Below the pieces are notes generated by a model that saw nothing but the letters and a program-made list of their open reading frames with translations, did not search any database and was not told the DNA's origin. Positions 8,581 to 16,790 of a DNA stretch of 64,000 nt are shown here, piece by piece. The first letter of the stretch is position 1. Each line of letters starts with the position of its first letter. The translations under genes were made by a program, and so were the position numbers. The DNA is from Sva-07 sp963710625 (GTDB taxonomy: Bacteria > Actinomycetota > Acidimicrobiia > Acidimicrobiales > Ilumatobacteraceae). The stretch covers positions 186,001 through 250,000 of the forward strand of contig CAVQBG010000010.1 of the NCBI GenBank assembly GCA_963710625.1, written 5' to 3'.

Positions 8581-9834
8581 TCACCAGTTGGGAGCGAACT
8601 TGGCGATCGTGTTGGCGACGCCGTAGGTGCGTTCGGCGCCGCTGCGCTCGCCGCTCCCGTCGCGCAGTTCGTTTGCGGCGATGCGCAGCACCGCGCCCAT
8701 CACGCGTTCGCTGCGCACCCCGAGACGGAGCGTCGGACGCAGGATCATCGGCCGACCGAGGAAGCGGGCACTGAGGCGCCCGACCTTGTGGAACTGCCCG
8801 ACCTCGTCGGCGAGCAGTGTCGGATAGCGCTGCAGTGTGGTCGAGTTCCCGACGGTCAAGGCCTCGTGGAGCACCTCGCCCGCGAGACGTCCGGTCATCA
8901 GCGCGGCATCGACACCGTCGCCGTTGAACGGGTTGGCGACCCCGGCGGCATCGCCTGCGACCAGGAACGTCGGGCCCATCTTCGGTCCCACCGAGCCGCC
9001 GAGCGGGATCCGGAACCGGGTCGGCGCCTTGATCGCCGCATCGGGATCGATCTCCCAACGTCGGGCGATGCTCGCGGTGAAGGCGCCGAGCAACTTGAGG
9101 GCGTTGACGCCCCGCACGTCGCGATAGGTCGACAGCACGGCGACGCCGACGTTGACGGTGCCATCACCCATCGGGATCACCCAGCCGTACCCCGCGATCG
9201 GATTCCCGCTCGAGTCGGGGATGCCGAGCACCGATTCGATCCAGGGTTCGGTGCTGCGCGGGCTGGCGAAGTAGGTGCGGGTGGCGATGCCGTACGGCCA
9301 GTTGCGGTGCCGAGCGGTCCCGAGCGCTCGCCCGAAGCTGCTGTTGGCGCCATCGGCCACCACGACGAAACGTGAGGTCACTTCGACCACGTCCGACTCG
9401 GTGTCGGGATCGATCGTGAGTGCGGCGCCGCGTACGAAGCCCCGTTCGACGATCGGAGCCGTCGCCTCGTGGCCCATCAACACGTCGGCCCCGGCGGCGG
9501 CGGCACGACGACGCAACTCGGTGTCGAGCAGGTCGCGACGGAGCACGACCCCATGGTCGGGCAGGTCGGGATGGAGGGGCCACGGCACGGTCACCTCGTG
9601 GCTGTCGTGGACCATGCGGACCCCGTCGACGCGATGGCCCCCGAGACGCAGCGGATCGACGTCGAGGCGAGCCAGTTCGCGCAGCGCCCGGGGCGTCAGC
9701 GCGTCACCGCACGCCTTGTGGCGCGGGACGGGCCGCTTCTCCAGGATGGTGACATGGTGACCGGCGCTGGCCAACCAGTGGCCGACCGACGCCCCGGCGG
9801 GACCTCCGCCGACGACGAGGACGTCGGTGTCCAG
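8581..9834 (-). CDS. Geranylgeranyl reductase-family FAD oxidoreductase (MenJ-like), apparent CTG start
   Basis: The protein is about 417 residues. It has an N-terminal FAD-binding site VVGGGPAGA, then the family motifs CGDALTPRA near residue 42 and GDAAGVANPFNGDGVD near residue 285. Members reduce isoprenoid double bonds; the mycobacterial MenJ partly saturates the menaquinone tail, which is a likely role given the nearby prenyl synthase and bc/nuo genes. The start is odd: the first ATG, GTG or TTG in frame is TTG at 9774, which would cut off the FAD motif. Between the upstream stop (9847-9849) and the motif the only start-like codon is CTG at 9834, which I use here. Confidence 0.8.
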   Translation of the reverse strand: MDTDVLVVGGGPAGASVGHWLASAGHHVTILEKRPVPRHKACGDALTPRALRELARLDVDPLRLGGHRVDGVRMVHDSHEVTVPWPLHPDLPDHGVVLRRDLLDTELRRRAAAAGADVLMGHEATAPIVERGFVRGAALTIDPDTESDVVEVTSRFVVVADGANSSFGRALGTARHRNWPYGIATRTYFASPRSTEPWIESVLGIPDSSGNPIAGYGWVIPMGDGTVNVGVAVLSTYRDVRGVNALKLLGAFTASIARRWEIDPDAAIKAPTRFRIPLGGSVGPKMGPTFLVAGDAAGVANPFNGDGVDAALMTGRLAGEVLHEALTVGNSTTLQRYPTLLADEVGQFHKVGRLSARFLGRPMILRPTLRLGVRSERVMGAVLRIAANELRDGSGERSGAERTYGVANTIAKFAPNW

Positions 9835-9846
9835 CGGGTGATCCGA

Positions 9847-10698
9847 TCAGCCGGCCGACGGAGGCGAGCCGGGGATCGGCTCGGGACCGACCGGGTCGAC
9901 GCCCTCGATCGAGGACTCGGCGGACGTGTAGTCGTACTCGCCGCCCTCGACGGCCGTGAACACCTCGGACTCCGGGGAGCACCAGGTCTCGTACTCGTCG
10001 GCCCACTCCTCGCTCGTGGGATCGGCACCGCCCAGCGTGTAGCGCTCGTGACACACCACGCCGATGATCTCGTACTGGGTGAGCTGGCCGCCGAAGGCCG
10101 GCATCACGCCCAGGTTGCCGGTGACGTGCGGGCCGCCCGGTCGATCGGGGTTGCCGTAGATGTCGACCCCGGCAGCGTTGTAGCCCTCGGTGCCGTAGTA
10201 CACGTAGCGGATCTGGTCCTCGATGTTCGGGAAGGTCTGGAGCACCGACTGCCCCTCGAACGGGTAGCCGACGCCGCCGCCACCGGCCGCGCCATGGCAG
10301 CTGGCGCAGTTGCCGTACACCTCGGCGCCCATGCCGAGGGGACCCTCGACGACCTCGGGTGGCTCGGTGACCGCACGGACGTACATGAACGCCCAGATCG
10401 GCATGAGGCTCAACGTGGCCATCGCCCAGAACGGGATCTTCTTGCGCTTCTTGGCCGCCTCGACGTACACGGGGTCGGGCTTCGGGGGAGGCGGGGCAGC
10501 GGGTGCCGGCGCAGCGGTGCGCGGGGCCGGCCCGGTCGCGGCGGGTGCCGCAGCGGCGGTGGTCGCGGGCGCCGTGCTCGCGGTCGTGGCCGGGGTGGAC
10601 GAGGTCGGCTCGTCGCTCGCGCCGGCGTCGTCACCCTTGCCGATCGCAGAGCGACGCTCACGCGATCGCTTCAGGAGATGTTCGGGAATCTCGGTCAC
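9847..10698 (-). CDS. Membrane-anchored cytochrome c with an IPEHLL leader
   Basis: A 283-residue protein with GTG start at 10698. The N-terminus (residues 2-10) reads TEIPEHLLK, the same peptide that begins the cytochrome b C-half gene at 12678. An Ala/Pro/Thr-rich linker follows to about residue 80, then one membrane helix (about 89-111) and an exported domain with a single CXXCH (CASCH, near residue 131). It diverges from the bc operon and probably serves as its cytochrome c partner. The following reductase gene starts only 12 bases after the stop, so these two are probably co-transcribed. Confidence 0.8.
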   Translation of the reverse strand: MTEIPEHLLKRSRERRSAIGKGDDAGASDEPTSSTPATTASTAPATTAAAAPAATGPAPRTAAPAPAAPPPPKPDPVYVEAAKKRKKIPFWAMATLSLMPIWAFMYVRAVTEPPEVVEGPLGMGAEVYGNCASCHGAAGGGGVGYPFEGQSVLQTFPNIEDQIRYVYYGTEGYNAAGVDIYGNPDRPGGPHVTGNLGVMPAFGGQLTQYEIIGVVCHERYTLGGADPTSEEWADEYETWCSPESEVFTAVEGGEYDYTSAESSIEGVDPVGPEPIPGSPPSAG

Positions 10699-10958
10699 TG
10701 CGAAGATGATAGATGCCTGCGCTCGCGAAGCGGGAATCTGTGCGTCCGAAAACGATCGGTGGGAACGACCGGCCCGCCTGCGTCGCCGCGGAACCAATGG
10801 GGAACTAATGCACAACCTGGCGCGCCGGTCACACTCGCGTGCCAGACTTCGTATCTCGGCAGCGGACGACTACAGTTCGACAGCAATGTCCCGGGTGTGG
10901 CCGACGCCGCGATCCGGGTTGCCGCAACAGATCGACCACGACAGGATTCACCACAGAC
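10699..10958. promoter_or_regulatory. Divergent promoter region between cytochrome c and the bc/nuo operon
   Basis: No coding sequence is supported in these 260 bases. Towards the left, the minus-strand hexamer TATCAT (10706-10711) ends 7 bases before the GTG of the cytochrome c gene, fitting a leaderless start. Towards the right, TTCGTA (10848-10853) and TACAGT (10870-10875) are separated by 16 bases and could drive the bc/nuo operon with a leader of about 80 bases. These are visual matches only. Confidence 0.4.
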
Positions 10959-11435
10959 ATGATCGGAATCGACGTACTCGAGTGGCCCGGCATGAACCAG
11001 GCCTTCATCGCGTCGCTCGTGGCCACCCTGGTGTTGGCGTTGGCCATCATTCCCTACGGCAAGCGGCGTCCGGTCGACAAGCCGCTGACGTGGGGCGACG
11101 CATTGCTCGGCTCGACGTACGTCTTTGGGCTGCTCTTCCTGGCGTTCGGCATGGTGCCGCACCAGTGGATCGACCATGCCGACAAGGACCTTGGATGGTC
11201 CAAGGACAAGCTGATCTATGGCCCCGGTGGGATCCTGAAGCCCGAGTCGGCCGGTGGCTGGAATCCGATCACGCTCCAGTACGAGGCCCTCCGCGACATC
11301 GTCGTCGTGTTGATCCACCTCGTGTTGTTCGGCCTGTTCATCTTCATCGCTGTCTGGTGGCAGAAGCGTGGCGACGTCAAGCCGAAGGAACTCCCGACCT
11401 CCACCTACGGCCGCCCGCTGGTGAAGAAGGCCTGA
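10959..11435 (+). CDS. Unknown three-helix membrane protein, first gene of the bc operon
   Basis: I do not recognise the family. The 158-residue protein has membrane helices at about residues 13-32, 44-64 and 108-130. A polar loop of about 40 residues separates the second and third, and the C-terminus is charged. ATG 10959 is chosen because the frame upstream is Arg-rich and unlike protein. It is one base from the ferredoxin gene and upstream of cytochrome b, so an accessory subunit or membrane anchor for the ferredoxin is plausible. That is inference from position only. Confidence 0.6.
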   Translation: MIGIDVLEWPGMNQAFIASLVATLVLALAIIPYGKRRPVDKPLTWGDALLGSTYVFGLLFLAFGMVPHQWIDHADKDLGWSKDKLIYGPGGILKPESAGGWNPITLQYEALRDIVVVLIHLVLFGLFIFIAVWWQKRGDVKPKELPTSTYGRPLVKKA

Positions 11436-11436
11436 C

Positions 11437-11850
11437 ATGGCAAGGACCGACGCCAACCCTCCGATGATGCCGTACACCGACGCGTACACGTTGGTGGAGG
11501 TCGACGCGGACTACCTGACCAAGGCCGTCAAGCCCAAGCAGTTCATCCACATCGACCAGACCGAGTGCATCGCGTGCGAGGGGTGCGTCGACATCTGCCC
11601 GTGGAAGTGCATCCACATGGTGTCGACGTCGGCGGTCGTCGAGGCGGAGGGCACCGAGCAGCCCGGCACCGACCCGTCGGATGCCTTCATGTTCACGATC
11701 GACGACGACATCTGCACCCGCTGCGCCCTCTGCGTCGACCGGTGCCCCACCGGGGTCATCATTCTCGGCAAGGCCGGTACCGCCACCGCTGCCGGCAACT
11801 CCCACGTCCGCACCAACAACCATGGCTACGGCTATGGCATGAGGCTCTGA
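11437..11850 (+). CDS. 2[4Fe-4S] ferredoxin-like subunit in the bc operon
   Basis: The 137-residue protein carries two full [4Fe-4S] sites: CIACEGCVDICP (about residues 45-56) and CTRCALCVDRCP (about 90-101), separated by an acidic insertion of about 30 residues. There is no signal peptide, so it should be cytosolic. An iron-sulfur electron carrier is not part of a textbook bc1 or b6f complex, yet it lies between an unknown membrane protein and cytochrome b in an operon with very short gaps. It may donate electrons to, or accept them from, the quinol oxidase; no redox partner can be named from sequence. Confidence 0.85.
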   Translation: MARTDANPPMMPYTDAYTLVEVDADYLTKAVKPKQFIHIDQTECIACEGCVDICPWKCIHMVSTSAVVEAEGTEQPGTDPSDAFMFTIDDDICTRCALCVDRCPTGVIILGKAGTATAAGNSHVRTNNHGYGYGMRL

Positions 11851-11866
11851 GAGAACCACGATCCCA

Positions 11867-12652
11867 ATGGCAAAGATCATCGACGACAAACCCCGCCCCA
11901 CGATCAAGGACCGCGTGAACTCGACGGTCGACGGCGTGCAGGGCAGCCAGGCCTGGAGCTCGATCTTCCGGCCCGGTTCGATCTTCCGCAAGGGCTACAC
12001 CGACAGCCCGCGCAACCGCAGCTACGTGATCATGAACTCGGTGCTCTACCACCTGCACCCGGTGAAGGTGAAGCGCCACGCGGTCAAGGTCAGCTACACG
12101 CTGTGCCTCGGTGGACTCAGCTTCTTCCTGTTCATCCTGCTGACGGTCACGGGCATCTTCCTGATGTTCTTCTACCGCCCCGAGACCACGGCTGCCTGGA
12201 ACGACATCCAGAACCTCCAGACCTCGGTGACGTTCGGATTGTTGGTCAGGAACATGCACCGATGGGGCGCCCACCTGATGGTGCTCGCCGTCTTCCTGCA
12301 CATGGCCCGTGTGTTCTACCACGGCGCCTACAAGCCACCGCGGGAGTTCAACTGGGTGATCGGCGTGATCCTGCTGACGCTCACGCTCCTGCTGTCGTTC
12401 ACCGGGTACCTGCTCCCGTGGGACCAGTTGGCGCTGTGGGCGGTGGCGGTGGGCACGAACATGATGGGCTACACGCCCGTGTTCGGCCAGGAGGTCCGAT
12501 TCGTCTTGCTGGGTGGTGCCGAGATCGGCTCCGAGACCCTCCTGCGATGGTATGTGCTGCACGTGTTGTTCCTGCCGTTCGTGATCGTGATCTTCATGGC
12601 GATCCACTTCTGGCGTGTCCGCAAGGACGGCGGAATTTCTGGTCCGTTGTGA
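11867..12652 (+). CDS. qcrB: Cytochrome b N-terminal subunit (b6-type) of the menaquinol-cytochrome c reductase
   Basis: This 261-residue protein has four main membrane helices and stops after the fourth, as in cytochrome b6 and Bacillus QcrB, rather than continuing into subunit IV. Heme ligands are clear: HRWGAH and FLHMARVF in helix B, VLHVLF and AIHFWR in helix D. The helix D histidines are 14 residues apart, the b6-type spacing; in helix B they are 13 apart. It binds both hemes b and most of the quinone sites. The C-half is the next gene, 25 bases downstream. Confidence 0.93.
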   Translation: MAKIIDDKPRPTIKDRVNSTVDGVQGSQAWSSIFRPGSIFRKGYTDSPRNRSYVIMNSVLYHLHPVKVKRHAVKVSYTLCLGGLSFFLFILLTVTGIFLMFFYRPETTAAWNDIQNLQTSVTFGLLVRNMHRWGAHLMVLAVFLHMARVFYHGAYKPPREFNWVIGVILLTLTLLLSFTGYLLPWDQLALWAVAVGTNMMGYTPVFGQEVRFVLLGGAEIGSETLLRWYVLHVLFLPFVIVIFMAIHFWRVRKDGGISGPL

Positions 12653-12677
12653 TCTGCCCTGTTGACTGGAGCATGAG

Positions 12678-13459
12678 ATGACTGAGATCCCCGAGCATCT
12701 GCTGAAGCGAGCGCAAGCGGCCCGCGAGAAGTCGGCCGAGGCAGCTCCCGCTGCCGAGGAGACCCCGGCTGAAGCCGCCGCGCCGTCGGACTCGCGCATC
12801 CCCGAACACCTGCTGCAGCGAAGCAAGGCTGCGAAGGCCGCCAAGGCGGGTGGCGAAGCCGAGACCCCGAGTGGTGGTGGCGCCGTCGCCGTCGCCGAGA
12901 AGGTCGGCGCGGTCGTCGCTGCTGCTCCTGCGGGTGGCGGCGTGCCGGTCGGCGCGGGCCCCGGCGGGCACACGCAGCGCCTCCTCACCGTGGTCAAGTC
13001 CGGCTCGATCCAGGACGTCAAGGCCACCCCCGTCGACAAGGTCCACACCTGGCCGCACCTGCTCGCCGCCGAGTTCGTCGCTGCGCTCGCGATGACCGCG
13101 TTCACGTTCATCTTCTCGGTGTTCGTCCACGCTCCGTTGTTGCAGCTCGCCAACACCAACCTGACCCCGAACCCGTCGAAGGCGCCCTGGTACTTCCTCG
13201 GGCTGCAGGAGATGCTGACGATGTTCCACCCGATGGTCGCGGGCGTGACGTTGCCCGGTGTCGGCCTGATCGCCCTCGTGTTGGCGCCGTATCTCGACCG
13301 CAATCCATCCAACAAGCCCGAGGATCGCAAGTTCCTCTACGGGCTTTTTCCATCTTTCTGATGTTCTGGGCCGTACTCGTATTGATCGGATCGTTCTTCC
13401 GAGGCCCTGGTTTCAACTTCGTCCTGCCCTGGGTCGAAGGTCTGTTCTTCGAATTGTGA
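12678..13459 (+). CDS. Cytochrome b C-terminal subunit (subunit IV-like), frameshifted in this sequence
   Basis: The frame from ATG 12678 has a cytosolic Ala-rich N-terminus of about 120 residues with two IPEHLL peptides (residues 4-9 and 41-46), then subunit IV helices with the quinol-site motif APWYF. It stops at TGA 13359-13361, cutting off the last helix. The missing end is in the -1 frame, from IFLMFWAV to a TGA at 13457-13459, and matches the family's usual C-terminus (GSFFRGPGF...LFFEL). One extra T in the five-T run at 13345-13349 would restore a 260-residue protein. A sequencing indel or a real frameshift are both possible; loss of an essential respiratory subunit is unlikely. Confidence 0.85.
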
Positions 13460-13484
13460 GACTGCGAAAGGAGACCCCCCAGTC

Positions 13485-14348
13485 ATGAGTACTGCAGCAG
13501 TTGTCGCCCTTGTCATCGGTGTCGTCGTCGTTCTCGGCGCCATCTCGTTCTTCACCCTCGCTCGTCGCAGCGACGTCCGAGGTGCCGGTGCGCTCTCGGG
13601 CGAGACGGTCCAACGCGACCGCGCCGGACGCAAACAGCACGAGTCGGTCGTCGACGCTCCCACCGCCGCCGAGGTCGAAGCCGCCGGGGTAGCGTCGCGC
13701 AGCACCGAGCTCGCACCGGTGGCCGAGACCCAACTCGTCACCTGGACGCCACCGGACCCCGAGGTCATCGGCGTCTCCCGCCGTCAGTTCTTCAACCGGG
13801 CGACGGTCACGTTGATGAGCGCAGGGATCGGTGCGTTCGCAGCTGCCGCCTTCGTGGCGTTCCTGTGGCCGAGCGGCACCGGCGGCTTCGGTGGCGACGT
13901 CACCGTCGGCAAGATCGACACGATCAAGGCGGGGATCAAGCAGGGCAACGGGTTCTTCTACGTACCCGAAGCGCGTTCGTGGATCACCGAGTACCCGGCG
14001 GAGGCCCTGCCGCTCGCAGAGACCGTGTATCCCGAATCGGTGCTCGTCTCGATGCGCGAGGGTCTCACGATCCTGAGCCAGAAGTGCCCGCACCTCGGAT
14101 GCCGCGTCCCGGAGTGCAGCACCAGCCAGTGGTTCGAGTGCCAGTGCCACGGTTCGCAGTACAACCGAGCCGGTGAGAAGAAGGCGGGCCCCGCCCCGCG
14201 CGGCATGGACCGATACCCGGCGGCGATCGCGTCCAACGGTGACGTGACGATCGACACGGGCACCCTGGTTCCCGGCCCGGCCATCGGCACCAACACCACC
14301 GGCCAGGAGGCCGAGGGGCCGCACTGCACCAGCGGCGGGGAGCACTGA
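13485..14348 (+). CDS. qcrA: Rieske [2Fe-2S] iron-sulfur subunit
   Basis: The 287-residue protein has an N-terminal membrane helix (about residues 5-22), a second hydrophobic segment near 108-128 preceded by SRRQFF, which resembles a twin-arginine signal, and a C-terminal Rieske domain. The cluster ligands are in CPHLGC and CQCHGS (about residues 202-225). It takes the first electron from menaquinol and passes it to cytochrome c. A strong ribosome binding site, AAAGGAGA at 13467-13474, precedes the ATG. The extra N-terminal helix agrees with actinobacterial QcrA proteins, which have more membrane segments than the usual single anchor. Confidence 0.93.
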   Translation: MSTAAVVALVIGVVVVLGAISFFTLARRSDVRGAGALSGETVQRDRAGRKQHESVVDAPTAAEVEAAGVASRSTELAPVAETQLVTWTPPDPEVIGVSRRQFFNRATVTLMSAGIGAFAAAAFVAFLWPSGTGGFGGDVTVGKIDTIKAGIKQGNGFFYVPEARSWITEYPAEALPLAETVYPESVLVSMREGLTILSQKCPHLGCRVPECSTSQWFECQCHGSQYNRAGEKKAGPAPRGMDRYPAAIASNGDVTIDTGTLVPGPAIGTNTTGQEAEGPHCTSGGEH

Positions 14349-15406
14349 TGGTCGCACTCACCACGACCACGATCGGCATCATCGGCCTTCTGATCGTCGT
14401 CGGCGGTTGGATCGTCTACGGACTGTTCAATGTCGCCGCCGGTCGCAAGGAGGTCGGGTCCGAGGTCGAACTCGCCGCCAACCGCAAGCCGTACTACGAC
14501 GACGAGACCCTGGAGGGCCCGCGCCTCGAGCGTGTGCAGCTCTGGGGCGTCGTGCTGCTCGTCATCATCGTCGTCGCTCTCCCGCTCTACTGGGTGTTCG
14601 AGCCGAGCCGGCAGGCGGGTGCTCAGGAAGGGTGGGACAACCGGTTTGCGAGTTGGGGGTCGCAGCTCTTCGCGCCGACCGCCGACGGCGGATTCAACTG
14701 TGCCGGCTGTCACGGAGGCATGGCCGGCGTCGGTGGTGAAGCACCGTTCACGGTCACCGATCCGGTCACGCAGGAGGTGCAAGCCGTCAACTGGAAGGCC
14801 CCTGCGGTCAACACCGTGTTCTACAAGTTCGACGAGAGCGAGGTGCGGTTCATCCTCAACTACGGCCGTCCGTTCTCGCCGATGTCGCCGTGGGGACTCG
14901 TCGGCGGTGGACCGATGAACGCGCAGCAGATCGACAACCTGATCGCCTACATGAAGAGCATCCAGATCCCCCGGGAGAACTGCGCCGAGGGAGAGGATCC
15001 CGTGATCTGCGACTCGGGTAATCTGCCGGCCGAGCTCCAAGCCGACATCCAGGCCGCCGCCGAGCGCGCCGTCGCCGACGGTGACGCCGACACGATCGGC
15101 GAGGCGTTGTTCAACCTCGACCTCGCCAGCGGGGCCTACAGCTGCGCCCGCTGTCACACGCTCGGCTGGAGCTACGGTCAGCCGACGGTGTCCGGTCAGG
15201 GAGCCTTCGGCTGGAACCTCACCGGCGGCTCGGTCAACAACCATTTCGCCAGCCAGGACGAGCTGGTGCAGTTCATCCAGAACGGCTCGGTCAACGGGCG
15301 GTTGTATGGTCGCAACGGGCAGGGCTCCGGCCGCATGCCCGGTTTCGGAAGCCTGCTCACCGATGAGCAGATCGACTCGATCCTCGAATACGTACGGAGC
15401 TTGTGA
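14348..15406 (+). CDS. Membrane-bound diheme cytochrome c
   Basis: The 352-residue protein has membrane helices at about residues 8-28 and 72-92. Two class I cytochrome domains follow, with heme sites CAGCH near residue 118 and CARCH near residue 265. SRMPGF-like and PMSPWG segments may supply methionine ligands. The ATG overlaps the Rieske stop. In actinobacteria a diheme cytochrome c often links the bc complex directly to the oxidase with no soluble carrier; this protein probably plays that part, although its domain order differs from mycobacterial QcrC in having two helices at the N-terminus. Confidence 0.85.
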   Translation: MVALTTTTIGIIGLLIVVGGWIVYGLFNVAAGRKEVGSEVELAANRKPYYDDETLEGPRLERVQLWGVVLLVIIVVALPLYWVFEPSRQAGAQEGWDNRFASWGSQLFAPTADGGFNCAGCHGGMAGVGGEAPFTVTDPVTQEVQAVNWKAPAVNTVFYKFDESEVRFILNYGRPFSPMSPWGLVGGGPMNAQQIDNLIAYMKSIQIPRENCAEGEDPVICDSGNLPAELQADIQAAAERAVADGDADTIGEALFNLDLASGAYSCARCHTLGWSYGQPTVSGQGAFGWNLTGGSVNNHFASQDELVQFIQNGSVNGRLYGRNGQGSGRMPGFGSLLTDEQIDSILEYVRSL

Positions 15407-15409
15407 CAC

Positions 15410-16285
15410 ATGACGCTGTTGGCAATCGGATGGGAGCCTGAGCTTCGCGGCCTGCTCACCGTCGTCATCGGGTTCGTGATCCTGTGCGGAAGCGTGTACA
15501 TGATCATGGCAACCAACATCGGTTCGCGTCTCGCCTTTCTCGTGGCCGCCACAGCGCTCGCCGGCTGGATGATGCTGATGGGCGCCGTGTGGATGATCTA
15601 CGGCATCGGTCTGCGAGGACCCGACCCGACCTGGCAGCCGGTCGCCGGCTCGGCGGTGCTGCAGGACGTCGATGCGCTCGGCGCGGCAGGCGTGCTCGAT
15701 CCGAATGCCGTTGTTCCCGACGGGGCCACCGCAGCCGAGTCGGCTGACGTCGTCCGGGGAACCTTCCTCGACCAGGGATGGGTCGTACTCGACAACGCAT
15801 CGCCGGCCTTCGGCCAGGCCCAGGCCGCGGCCACCGAGATCCTGATCGAGGAGGAGGCGTTCACCGCCGGCCAGTTCGAGATCGTCGAGGTCTTCGACAT
15901 CGGCGGAGAGTCGTATCCGAAGATCAACGACACGCTGGACTTCCTGGCCTTCTGGCACACCCCGCACTACGTGGTCGCCGAGGCCGCCGCCTTCACGCCG
16001 GTCCGTACGGAGCCCGGCCGAGCCCCCGCCCGCCCCGAGATCGACGAGAACCGCCAGCGCGAGTACGTGTACATGGTCCGCGACCTCGGCGCCCGCCGTC
16101 AGCCGCCGGCGGTGTTGACGGTCGGTGCCGGCGCCGTGTTCTTCGCCCTCTGCTACCTGCTCAACCGTCGCGACCGGATCCGCAAGGCCAACCTCGCCCA
16201 GCCCCTGCCCACGGCGAAGGTGAAGGCACCGGTCGAGGAGAGCACCGCCGAACCGGAACGCGAAAAGGTCGACGCCGGCGTCTGA
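15410..16285 (+). CDS. Unknown membrane protein between the bc and nuo genes
   Basis: No family is recognised. The 291-residue protein has N-terminal helices at about residues 12-33, 38-50 and 52-66, a soluble region rich in Ala, Val and Glu from about 70 to 225, another helix near 232-250, and a charged tail. It has no heme or cysteine motif. It starts 4 bases after the diheme cytochrome and ends 2 bases before nuoA, so it bridges the two complexes in the operon. A structural role in a bc/complex I assembly is possible but unproven. Confidence 0.6.
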   Translation: MTLLAIGWEPELRGLLTVVIGFVILCGSVYMIMATNIGSRLAFLVAATALAGWMMLMGAVWMIYGIGLRGPDPTWQPVAGSAVLQDVDALGAAGVLDPNAVVPDGATAAESADVVRGTFLDQGWVVLDNASPAFGQAQAAATEILIEEEAFTAGQFEIVEVFDIGGESYPKINDTLDFLAFWHTPHYVVAEAAAFTPVRTEPGRAPARPEIDENRQREYVYMVRDLGARRQPPAVLTVGAGAVFFALCYLLNRRDRIRKANLAQPLPTAKVKAPVEESTAEPEREKVDAGV

Positions 16286-16287
16286 TC

Positions 16288-16770
16288 ATGGCCCAGTACC
16301 TTCCGATCGTCGTGTTGTTCTTCCTCGCCGTGATCTTCGGCGTGCTGAGCTTCGCGGCGTCGAGGTTGCTGGCGCCGCGTCGTCCCTCGACGGCCAAGGA
16401 AGCACCGTACGAGTGCGGCATCGTCCCGAGCCGTGAGCCGCCGGAACGGTTCCCCGTGAGCTTCTACATCGTGGCGATGCTGTTCATCATGTTCGACATC
16501 GAGATCATCTTCCTGTACCCGTACGCGGTGTCGCACTCGACGCTTGGTGCCTACGGGTTCTGGGCGGCGCTCGCGTTCTCGGTCGTGTTCTTCGTGACGT
16601 TCGTGTACGAGGTCGCTCGCGGCGGCCTCGACTGGGGCCCGCTGCAGCGGGGGCGTCTGATGAGCGACGACGCGTCGATGGTGTCGCCCGAACGTACGCT
16701 GGCCTCGACCGTGCGTCGGGTCGGCACCGAAGGCCGCCTGCCCCTGGCGGGCGCCGAAGAAGCCGCATAG
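16288..16770 (+). CDS. nuoA: NADH-quinone oxidoreductase subunit A
   Basis: A 160-residue membrane subunit with three helices. The conserved loop YECGIVP and the helix motif FIMFDIEIIFLYP are both present and are diagnostic for NuoA. The C-terminus is longer than usual by about 30 polar residues. ATG 16288 is two bases after the stop of the preceding gene. It begins the complete nuoA-N series. Confidence 0.95.
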   Translation: MAQYLPIVVLFFLAVIFGVLSFAASRLLAPRRPSTAKEAPYECGIVPSREPPERFPVSFYIVAMLFIMFDIEIIFLYPYAVSHSTLGAYGFWAALAFSVVFFVTFVYEVARGGLDWGPLQRGRLMSDDASMVSPERTLASTVRRVGTEGRLPLAGAEEAA

Positions 16771-16790
16771 CGAGACGAGGAGTCATCAGC

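Noticed and set aside
13341..13350. Classical -1 programmed frameshift site in the cytochrome b gene
   Set aside because: The zero-frame codons CTT TTT do not form an X XXY YYZ heptamer with slippage in both sites; a homopolymer indel is simpler.
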